Assembly: GCA_946408295.1 (NCBI GenBank)
Contig: CAMJRT010000101.1
Coordinates: forward strand, 1 to 5,376
Direction of reading: 5' to 3'
From: an uncultured Bacteroidales bacterium
GTDB lineage: Bacteria; Bacteroidota; Bacteroidia; Bacteroidales; UBA932
Length of the DNA: 5,376 bases
The translations under genes and the position numbers were made by a program. This document shows, piece after piece, positions 1 through 5,376 of the stretch. Under the pieces are notes generated by a model. The model made no database searches, was not told where the DNA came from, and saw nothing but the letters and a program-made list of their open reading frames with translations. The stretch's first letter is position 1. Each line of letters starts with the position of its first letter.

Positions 1-341
1 ACAGTTTCGACACAGCCACCCAAGAGTCCTATACCGCACTTTGGATGATTGGAGACGCCACGCCGGGCGGATGGAGCATTGACAGCGACAAAGCCACCTT
101 GATGAGCCGGCAGGCGGACAACGTCTTTACCTGGAGCGGGACGCTGAAAGCCGGCGAAATGAAATTCCCGGTCGTGACGGGCCATTTCAAATGGAGTTTC
201 GGCGCTCAATCCGATGGAAGCAACGATTTGGTGTACAATCCGGACGCCGGCACCGATTACAAGATTAAGGTTTCCACGGAAGGCCATTACACCGTGACCG
301 TCGACCTGAATACGAAAAAATGTACGCTCACCGCCAACTGA
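1..341 (+). CDS. SusE/SusF-like surface glycan-binding protein, C-terminal domain (5' end outside window)
   Basis: The frame is open from base 3 and ends at TGA 339-341, giving about 112 visible residues of a longer protein. The visible part is one beta-sandwich domain of the SusE/SusF outer-membrane type. It opens with a short strand and the motif GDATPGGWS, has FTWSGTLKAG and MKFP in the middle, a tryptophan-containing GHFKW segment, and ends with HYTVTVDLNTKKCTLTAN, a typical last strand pair. The second SusF-type domain of the protein at 2329-4194 shows the same layout (GDATDKGWN, YTWTGITKTG, FKF), so the two are paralogous at domain level. In this family such domains bind alpha-glucans at the cell surface on lipid-anchored proteins, and the genes usually follow susC and susD. 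The N-terminus, signal peptide and number of domains lie upstream and cannot be judged. Family assignment is confident. Whether it sits in the SusE position of the locus is inference. Confidence 0.85.
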   Translation, partial: SFDTATQESYTALWMIGDATPGGWSIDSDKATLMSRQADNVFTWSGTLKAGEMKFPVVTGHFKWSFGAQSDGSNDLVYNPDAGTDYKIKVSTEGHYTVTVDLNTKKCTLTAN

Positions 342-343
342 TT

Positions 344-2152
344 ATGGAAAAAATAATGAAAAATATGGGATATATACTCTCTATCCTGCTCGTTTGGAGC
401 AGCTTTGGTTCTTGTACGGCAGCATACCCGGACAACGATCCCCTCACCTACGGACAAATGTATGTGGAGACTTTCCTTTCTACGGACAAAGTCTGCTACG
501 CACCGGGTGAAAACGTCAAGATTACCCTCAACAAGATGGTTCCCGACGGCCAGGCCTTCATCCGTTATCGTTTCCTGAACGAGGTGTTGGAAGAATATCC
601 GCTCACTGCGACGCAGTGGACCTGGACGGCCCCCTCCGACTATGACGGCAAAGGCTATCTGGTGGAAATCATCGTCAAAGAGAGTGATGGCAGCGAATCG
701 GTCCGTGGTTCGGTCGCCGTAGATGTTTCGTCCGACCCGGCGTTTTTTCCCCGAAACGGCTTCCTCTCCTACTACGGAAAGATTTCCAAGAACGAGATGC
801 AGGAACTGTTCGTCCAACTCAACCGCTACCACCTCAACTATATTCAGTTCCAGGATTGGCACTACAAACATCATTGGCCCCTGGGCGGAACGGCTTCCGC
901 ACCCCTGGCCTCTTATACGGACATCTGCAATCGCACCGTCTATCTCCAAACGCTGAAAGACCAGATTGCCTGCGCCCACGGCTATGGGATGAAAACCCTT
1001 TTCTACAACCTGGCCTATGGAGCCTTGATTGATTACAAGGAAGACGGGGTCAAAGAGGAATGGTTCTTATTCAAGGACAAGCAGCACCAGACGAAGGATA
1101 ACCACCCGCTGGGTATTCCTTTCAAAAGTTCCATCTATGTCGTCCATCCGGGCAATGCCGACTGGCAAAACTATTTGGTCAAGCGCAACGATGATGTGTA
1201 TAAGACCTTGGATTTTGACGGCTACCAGATCGACCAGTTGGGCGATCGCGGAACCGTCTACAATTATTCCGGTTCTTCGGTGGATATCCGCAATTCATTC
1301 AAGGGATTCATTGAAAAGATGAAAGCCGCCCATCCGGAAAAGCGCCTGGTGATGAACGCCGTATCACAGTTCGGCGGTGACAAGATCGCCCAGGCGCCGG
1401 TCGATTTCCTTTATTTGGAGGAATGGGACTACTCATTTGACGATCTGGTCCGTGATGTTTATAAAAACTACCAATACAACGCCAATAAGAAGAATGTGGT
1501 CTGCGCCTATATGCACAAGACCGACCATTCCTTGTCCAAAGTCTTCAACACGCCGGCCGTTATGCTTTGCGACTGCCTCATTCACGCGATGGGTGGGGCC
1601 CACCTCGAATTGGGCGAACATATGCTGGACAGCGAATATTTCCCCAATGATGATCTTCGGATGACCCCGGAGCTGCGCTTGAATATGATTAAATTCTACG
1701 ATTTCATCACGGCATACGAAAACCTGCTCCGCACTCCTTCCGGATGGCGTGACCCCTCCGTTTCGACCACGAGCGCGACAGAATCCTTCCACGCCTGCAA
1801 GCCGTCAACCTCTTGCACCGCCGCACAGAAAGGGAAAATCACCGTCCTCAACAAGACCGTCACCCTTGCAGCGGCAGAAAACAAGACGATGGATATCGTG
1901 CATCTGATCAACCTCAACAAAGCTGTCCATACCAATTGGATGGACCCCGATTTCACCCAAACCGAACCGCGCGAAGTGAAGGATCTGCCGATGACGGTCG
2001 CGGTAAGCGGCACCCCCAGGAAAGTCTGGGCCGCTTCTCCCGACTACGATTGGGGCAGTCCGCAAGAACTTTCTTTCACATCGTCCGACGAGAACATATC
2101 CTTTACCCTACCCCACCTCAAGTACTGGTCTATGATTGTAATAGAATTTTAA
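344..2152 (+). CDS. GH66 endo-dextranase-type lipoprotein
   Basis: Predicted 602-residue glycoside hydrolase family 66 enzyme, a retaining endo-enzyme that cuts internal alpha-1,6 bonds of dextran. Residues 1-23 form a signal peptide ending FGSC, so Cys24 is the probable lipidation site. An Ig-like domain follows (about 35-128), then the (beta/alpha)8 barrel from the linker FPRNGFLSYYG (136-144). Barrel hallmarks are NRYHLNYIQFQDWHYKHH (160-177), FDGYQIDQLG (291-300) with Asp297 as the likely nucleophile, DFLYLEEWDY (354-363) with Glu359 as the likely acid/base, and GAHLELGEHML (418-428). A C-terminal beta-sandwich begins near VHLINL (519-524). Length fits endo-dextranases. The CBM35 insert typical of cycloisomaltooligosaccharide glucanotransferases is not seen. 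The ATG at 344 starts 2 bases after the upstream stop. ATG 356 (MKNMGYILS) has a more A-rich lead and is equally plausible. The frame is also open from ATG 320, which would overlap the upstream gene. Catalytic residues are assigned from recalled family motifs, not an alignment. Whether it faces the surface or the periplasm is not settled: Cys24 is followed by TAAYPDND, a weak match to surface-export signals. Confidence 0.93.
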   Translation: MEKIMKNMGYILSILLVWSSFGSCTAAYPDNDPLTYGQMYVETFLSTDKVCYAPGENVKITLNKMVPDGQAFIRYRFLNEVLEEYPLTATQWTWTAPSDYDGKGYLVEIIVKESDGSESVRGSVAVDVSSDPAFFPRNGFLSYYGKISKNEMQELFVQLNRYHLNYIQFQDWHYKHHWPLGGTASAPLASYTDICNRTVYLQTLKDQIACAHGYGMKTLFYNLAYGALIDYKEDGVKEEWFLFKDKQHQTKDNHPLGIPFKSSIYVVHPGNADWQNYLVKRNDDVYKTLDFDGYQIDQLGDRGTVYNYSGSSVDIRNSFKGFIEKMKAAHPEKRLVMNAVSQFGGDKIAQAPVDFLYLEEWDYSFDDLVRDVYKNYQYNANKKNVVCAYMHKTDHSLSKVFNTPAVMLCDCLIHAMGGAHLELGEHMLDSEYFPNDDLRMTPELRLNMIKFYDFITAYENLLRTPSGWRDPSVSTTSATESFHACKPSTSCTAAQKGKITVLNKTVTLAAAENKTMDIVHLINLNKAVHTNWMDPDFTQTEPREVKDLPMTVAVSGTPRKVWAASPDYDWGSPQELSFTSSDENISFTLPHLKYWSMIVIEF

Positions 2153-2164
2153 ATCATCCCGAAT

Positions 2165-2311
2165 ATGAAAAAGAAGTATTTAGTTTATCAAAAACCGATT
2201 ATTATCCGGATGCATGTACCCACGGGGCATCTGTGCATCACGGCATCCGAGCGGAACATTGACGGTTCCGATATGGAAGTTGACGAAGTAACTGACGACT
2301 TCTGGTATTAA
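2165..2311 (+). CDS. small hypothetical protein, 48 residues
   Basis: An ATG-to-TAA frame of 48 codons sits 12 bases after the GH66 stop and 17 bases before the next gene's ATG, so it fills the only notable gap in the cluster. The peptide starts basic (MKKKYLVYQKPIIIR), has a central LCITAS (residues 23-28), and ends acidic and aromatic (DMEVDEVTDDFWY, 36-48). There is no clear transmembrane segment, and no cleavable signal is obvious. From memory, short Bacteroidota proteins that open with MKKxYxxP, carry a small-residue patch such as LLAAS near residue 25, and end acidic are common and mostly of unknown function. This peptide resembles that pattern loosely. No function can be given. The AT-rich start and spacing suit translation in an operon, but at 48 codons chance is not excluded, and the stretch could instead be an untranslated intercistronic region. 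The DNA holds an inverted and tandem repeat at 2207-2249. Confidence 0.5.
   Translation: MKKKYLVYQKPIIIRMHVPTGHLCITASERNIDGSDMEVDEVTDDFWY
2207..2249 (+). repeat. Inverted repeat with three spaced GCATC units (possible alternative hairpins)
   Basis: CGGATGC at 2207-2213 is the exact reverse complement of GCATCCG at 2243-2249, giving a 7-bp stem with a 29-base loop. Inside, GCATC recurs at 2227, 2235 and 2243, exactly 8 bases apart. The single GATGC at 2209-2213 can pair with any of the three. With the first copy it makes CGGATGC/GCATCTG, 7 pairs including one G-U, with a 13-base loop. The 8-base period does not match codon spacing, so it is not a protein repeat. No T tract follows, so it does not look like an intrinsic terminator. 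It lies within the small ORF between the GH66 gene and the fimbrillin/SusF-like gene, so an RNA-processing or differential-expression role is possible. That role is inference. Confidence 0.4.
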
Positions 2312-2328
2312 CACTAAAATGAGAAGCA

Positions 2329-4194
2329 ATGAAACGTTATTTGTTTGTTTGGGCATTTGCAATGATGCTTTTGCCGCTTTCTTGTTCCAAGGAACAAGCC
2401 ACTGGTTCAGACTCCGTACAGACCGATTCTGCCGGTCCGTCCGAGGAAAAGCCTGCCGAGCAGCCGAAAGAGGGATATCACACAGTCGGCCTTGCGTTTA
2501 ACATCGGCGAAGATATTGTAGACGAGACAAAAGCCGCCGTGAGCGACGGCGGCGTTTTCACCTGGACAACCGGTGACAAAATCGCCGTGAGCGCCTACAA
2601 TGTCTCCACCGGCGAATACACGATGCTACCTTTCACCTGTCAGGAAGGCGGCTCAAAGGAAGGGCATTTCGAGGCGGAAGTTCCCGATGGCTATCTGACC
2701 TACGGCTGGGCGGTTTTCCCTTATGATGAAGGGCATAATTATGACGGAACGGAGCTGACGGTCAATTTTCCTTCGGCCATCAGTTACACCAGCGCCACGC
2801 CGATGATGCTGGCCAAGGTAAACGCCCACGGGACGGAGGCGTTCCAGCACCTGGGAAGCCTGTTGAAAATCACCTATAACAATGTCCCCAAAGGCACGAA
2901 TCAACTGGTCGTAAACGCGGGTGGTATCACTGGGACTTACCGTGTAAATTTGTCCACCAAGGCGCTCACCGCTGTATCGACGGCCAATCAGGCCACCTAC
3001 AATTTCAGCGCATTGTCAAGCATAGAGGCAAAAACCATTTACGTGATGATGCCTCCCGGCAGCAAGACCATCGACATAAGCCTCAAACGCGGTGATGAGA
3101 CTTGGGAGGAAGCCGGCAAGTCCGGTAAAAAACACGAATATAGGAGGGGGTTCCTCACCCCGCTTCCGACCATCTCCCTGCCGCAATTCTCTGAAGTGTA
3201 TCTGCTCGGTCCGGGCTTCGCGTGCAGTTGGGACAGAGACAATGCCGCTTACAAAATGACAAAAGACGGCCGCACATACACCTGGACCGGTCTTATGCAA
3301 AAGGGCCAGGATTTCCGCTTTACGGTCAACAACGGCGACTGGTGGCCCTGTATCCGTCCTTTTGAGAACTGCGGAGAATCCTGGACGGACAATGAATGGT
3401 GCACGTATATGTATTATGGGGATGAACTGGCTGTAAGCGACGATAAGCAGCATTTCCGGGTAAAAAAGGATGGCACCTATACTATTACCATCGATGCGAC
3501 GGATGACAGTAGTTTGAAATATAAGATTCATTTGGTAGAAGAGATTCCCACCCCTTTGTTCATTTTTGGTGATGCGACAGACAAAGGATGGAATGTAAGT
3601 GCCGACAACGCTTACAAACTTACCGCAGACCGTGACGCCGGCTTCCTCTATTACACTTGGACAGGAATAACGAAAACAGGAGCGTTCAAATTTGCGACTG
3701 AAGCCGGACACTGGGATAAGGTTTGGAATCGCAAAGGAACCAGTGGAAAAGAAGTTTTCGACCTGGCATATCGTTCAGGAACGCCCAGCGGAGACGATGA
3801 TTTAAATTTCTCTGTGAGCAACGACGGATATAATCTCACCGTCACTTGTGATATGGCGAACAAAAAAATCATTCTCAAGCCCAACAACATTACGAGACTG
3901 TATCTCGTCGGAGATGTGGTCGGTTCTTGGACAACGATTTCTTATCCATTATCAGCAACCGCCTCCGGTTCCGGCATTTACAGCGGAAGATACACATTAT
4001 CTACGGGTGAGTTCCGTTTTACACTCCAAAACGACCTTGGTTGCGGCTTTTATCGCGACCCGGATGTTTCCTGGGGAATGATATTCTCCACCAACACTTT
4101 ATATAACGACAACTTCTATAATACAGAAGCGGGAACCTACGATATCACCGTAAACACAAACACGATGAAAGTAACGAAAACACTTGTAGAATAA
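2329..4194 (+). CDS. Surface lipoprotein: fimbrillin (Mfa)-like domain plus three SusE/SusF-type glycan-binding domains
   Basis: Predicted 621-residue outer-membrane lipoprotein that probably binds alpha-glucan at the cell surface. The signal peptide is MKRYLFVWAFAMMLLPLSC, with Cys19 as the lipidated residue, followed by SKEQ and a Ser/Glu/Pro-rich linker to about residue 50. Residues 51-284 resemble fimbrillin-family domains: TKAAVSDGGVFTWTTGDKIAV (start at 67), a VFPYDEG segment (129), PMMLAKV (158) and AFQHLGSLLKITYNNV (171-186). Three SusE/SusF-like sandwiches follow at about 285-405, 406-519 and 520-621. The first two carry YTWTG (317, 442) followed by a strand ending in FRF or FKF, and aromatic pairs that could stack on sugar (Trp338/339, Trp462/Trp466). 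The third has VGSW (531-534) but no YTWTG. The ATG at 2329 gives an immediate, well-formed signal peptide; an upstream ATG at 2319 is in another frame. The gene lies 9 bases before the GH97 gene and is surely co-transcribed with it. SusE and SusF normally carry other N-terminal domains, so the fimbrillin-like front is the odd feature. The sugar bound is inferred from neighbours. Confidence 0.85.
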   Translation: MKRYLFVWAFAMMLLPLSCSKEQATGSDSVQTDSAGPSEEKPAEQPKEGYHTVGLAFNIGEDIVDETKAAVSDGGVFTWTTGDKIAVSAYNVSTGEYTMLPFTCQEGGSKEGHFEAEVPDGYLTYGWAVFPYDEGHNYDGTELTVNFPSAISYTSATPMMLAKVNAHGTEAFQHLGSLLKITYNNVPKGTNQLVVNAGGITGTYRVNLSTKALTAVSTANQATYNFSALSSIEAKTIYVMMPPGSKTIDISLKRGDETWEEAGKSGKKHEYRRGFLTPLPTISLPQFSEVYLLGPGFACSWDRDNAAYKMTKDGRTYTWTGLMQKGQDFRFTVNNGDWWPCIRPFENCGESWTDNEWCTYMYYGDELAVSDDKQHFRVKKDGTYTITIDATDDSSLKYKIHLVEEIPTPLFIFGDATDKGWNVSADNAYKLTADRDAGFLYYTWTGITKTGAFKFATEAGHWDKVWNRKGTSGKEVFDLAYRSGTPSGDDDLNFSVSNDGYNLTVTCDMANKKIILKPNNITRLYLVGDVVGSWTTISYPLSATASGSGIYSGRYTLSTGEFRFTLQNDLGCGFYRDPDVSWGMIFSTNTLYNDNFYNTEAGTYDITVNTNTMKVTKTLVE

Positions 4195-4203
4195 ATACTG
4201 ACT

Positions 4204-5376
4204 ATGAAGAAAATAGGTTTATCTTTATGGGCGCTGCTTGCTGCGCTGTCCCTTTCCGCCCATAGCCTCTCTTCTCCCGGAGGGCAAGTCAGCGCGAATG
4301 TGTGGGTGGACGAGACCGGAGCGCCTGTATATAGTATGAATTTCCAGGGAAAGGAAGTCATCCATCCGTCACATTTGGGCTTTGAACTCGGGACTGATGC
4401 TCCCTTGCTGGACGGCTTTGTCGTCCTTTCGACCGAGCATAGTTCATTCGATGAGACCTGGAGTCCGGTGTGGGGTGAGGAAACGAAAATTCGCAACCAC
4501 TACAACGAACTGCTCGTCTGCCTGGAACAAAAAGCGTCCGGACGCAAGATGAACCTTCGCTTCCGCGCCTTTGACGATGGTCTGGGATTTCGCTACGAAT
4601 TCCCCCTGCAGGGATCTCTGGCCCACTTCACCATCCGCGAAGAGCGGACGGAATTCGCCCTGACAGGCGACCACACGGCCTGGTGGATTCCTGCCGACTA
4701 CGACACCCAGGAGTACAACTACACCTGCTCGCGTCTTTCGCAGATAGGCTCGCTGTCGGCCGCGGCCATCGACGCCAATGTATCCCAGACCAGTTGCTCT
4801 CCCACCGCTGTCCAGACGGCCTTGCAGCTCAAGACAGACGACGGGCTCTACATCAACCTGCACGAAGCCGCCTTGGTCGACTATCCCTGCATCAACTTGG
4901 ACTGGGATGCCGCGAGCCTGACCTTCAAGAGTGTCTTGACCCCCGAAATGACCGCAGACAAAGCCGTGATGTTCGCTCCGTGTTCCACGCCCTGGCGTAC
5001 CGTCATCGTAGGCAACAGCGGAGCAGATATCCTCGCCTCCCGCATCACCCTCAACCTCAACGACCCTTGTGCGTTGGACGACACCTCCTGGATTAAGCCG
5101 GTGAAGTACATCGGCGTATGGTGGGAAATGATTGTCGGCAAGTCCGAATGGTCATACTCCCATTATCCCTCCATCATCTTGGGCCAGACCGATTATTCGC
5201 AGCTCAAGCCCCACGGCCGCCACGGCGCGACCACCGAGCACGTCCGCGAATACATTGATTTCGCCGCCGAAAACGGTTTTGACCAAGTCTTGGTCGAAGG
5301 ATGGAATATCGGCTGGGAAAACTGGTTCGGATGCTGGAAAGAAGACGTGTTCGACTTTGTCACGCCATATCCCGAT
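4204..5376 (+). CDS. GH97 alpha-glucosidase, SusB-like (3' end outside window)
   Basis: The frame is open from ATG 4204 to the window edge, giving 391 codons, roughly 55-60% of a usual GH97 enzyme. The signal peptide (1-19 or 1-21, MKKIGLSLWALLAALSLSA) has no lipobox cysteine, so a soluble periplasmic enzyme is expected. The N-terminal beta-sandwich is typical: SPGGQVSANVWVD (24-36), HPSHLGFEL (54-62), FDDGLGFRYEF (123-133) and WWIPADYDTQEY (160-171). The catalytic barrel starts with KYIGVWWEM (301-309), then HGATTEHVREYIDFAAENGF (340-359) and VLVEGWNIGWENW (362-374). Glu365 in LVEGWN probably matches the SusB base Glu439, which would place it among inverting alpha-glucosidases rather than retaining alpha-galactosidases. 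Glu170 may be the N-domain calcium ligand. Both matches are from recall. The other expected calcium and catalytic glutamates lie beyond the window. The likely role is releasing glucose from imported alpha-glucan oligosaccharides, here probably isomaltooligosaccharides from the GH66 enzyme. Base composition (57-62% G+C in two sampled lines) is higher than in the end of the preceding gene. Confidence 0.93.
   Translation, partial: MKKIGLSLWALLAALSLSAHSLSSPGGQVSANVWVDETGAPVYSMNFQGKEVIHPSHLGFELGTDAPLLDGFVVLSTEHSSFDETWSPVWGEETKIRNHYNELLVCLEQKASGRKMNLRFRAFDDGLGFRYEFPLQGSLAHFTIREERTEFALTGDHTAWWIPADYDTQEYNYTCSRLSQIGSLSAAAIDANVSQTSCSPTAVQTALQLKTDDGLYINLHEAALVDYPCINLDWDAASLTFKSVLTPEMTADKAVMFAPCSTPWRTVIVGNSGADILASRITLNLNDPCALDDTSWIKPVKYIGVWWEMIVGKSEWSYSHYPSIILGQTDYSQLKPHGRHGATTEHVREYIDFAAENGFDQVLVEGWNIGWENWFGCWKEDVFDFVTPYPD

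Noticed and set aside
320..343. Longer GH66 start at ATG 320
   Set aside because: It would add MYAHRQLI before the signal peptide and overlap the upstream coding end by 22 bases. Starts at 344 or 356 give a proper lipoprotein signal.
287..979. A 230-codon reverse-strand open frame opposite the GH66 gene
   Set aside because: It lies opposite the GH66 Ig-like and early barrel coding sequence, which has clear family motifs. Its translation shows no recognisable domain, so it is a shadow of the real gene.
344..2152. Cycloisomaltooligosaccharide glucanotransferase instead of dextranase
   Set aside because: Those enzymes carry an inserted CBM35 module in the barrel and are longer. No such insert is visible, and 602 residues fits the endo-dextranase type.
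2181..2188. Possible Bacteroidota -7 promoter element (TAGTTTAT)
   Set aside because: It differs from TAnnTTTG at two of the fixed bases, and no matching TTTG -33 element was found upstream, so an internal promoter is not supported.
2207..2249. Intrinsic terminator between the GH66 and SusF-like genes
   Set aside because: The stem is only 7 bp, the loop is long, and no T run follows. The sequence after it is GC-mixed and reads on as an open frame.
2319..2501. 60-codon frame from the ATG at 2319
   Set aside because: It is in a different frame overlapping the signal peptide and linker of the 2329 gene. The 2329 frame has the lipobox and 621 coherent residues.
3016..3711. A 231-codon reverse-strand open frame
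   Set aside because: It lies opposite the fimbrillin/SusF-like gene, whose domain motifs run through the whole stretch on the + strand. No family features are seen in the reverse translation.

Overview
The window looks like part of a polysaccharide utilization locus (PUL) from a Bacteroidota bacterium, most likely a gut Bacteroidales. The evidence is SusE/SusF-type glycan-binding proteins, a fimbrillin-like domain, lipoprotein signal peptides, a SusB-like GH97 enzyme, and start codons preceded by A-rich sequence rather than Shine-Dalgarno motifs. Base composition is moderate: sampled stretches run from the 30s to about 60% G+C. This is higher than typical Bacteroides and would suit Alistipes, Muribaculaceae or uncultured relatives, but I cannot assign a genus.

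All genes lie on the + strand and are tightly packed. In order: (1) the 3' end of a SusE/SusF-like surface glycan-binding protein (1-341); (2) a complete GH66 endo-dextranase-type lipoprotein (344-2152), starting 2 bases after the previous stop; (3) a 48-codon small ORF (2165-2311) filling most of the gap; (4) a 621-residue lipoprotein with an N-terminal fimbrillin (Mfa)-like domain followed by three SusE/SusF-type domains (2329-4194); (5) the first 391 codons of a GH97 alpha-glucosidase (4204 to the window edge), 9 bases downstream. No gap exceeds 23 bases if the small ORF is real, and I see no convincing terminator or internal promoter. One operon is the simplest reading.

The inferred job is capture and breakdown of an alpha-1,6-linked glucan (dextran or isomaltooligosaccharides). 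The lipid-anchored SusE/F-like proteins would hold glycan at the cell surface. The GH66 lipoprotein would cut internal alpha-1,6 bonds. The periplasmic GH97 would release glucose from imported oligosaccharides. A SusC/SusD pair would be expected upstream of base 1 but is not visible.

I see no wholly new system. The points most worth a second look are the small ORF and the repeat/hairpin structure inside it, and the fusion of a fimbrillin-like domain to a SusF-like binding triad. There are no RNA genes, mobile elements, CRISPR arrays or attachment sites that I can support.
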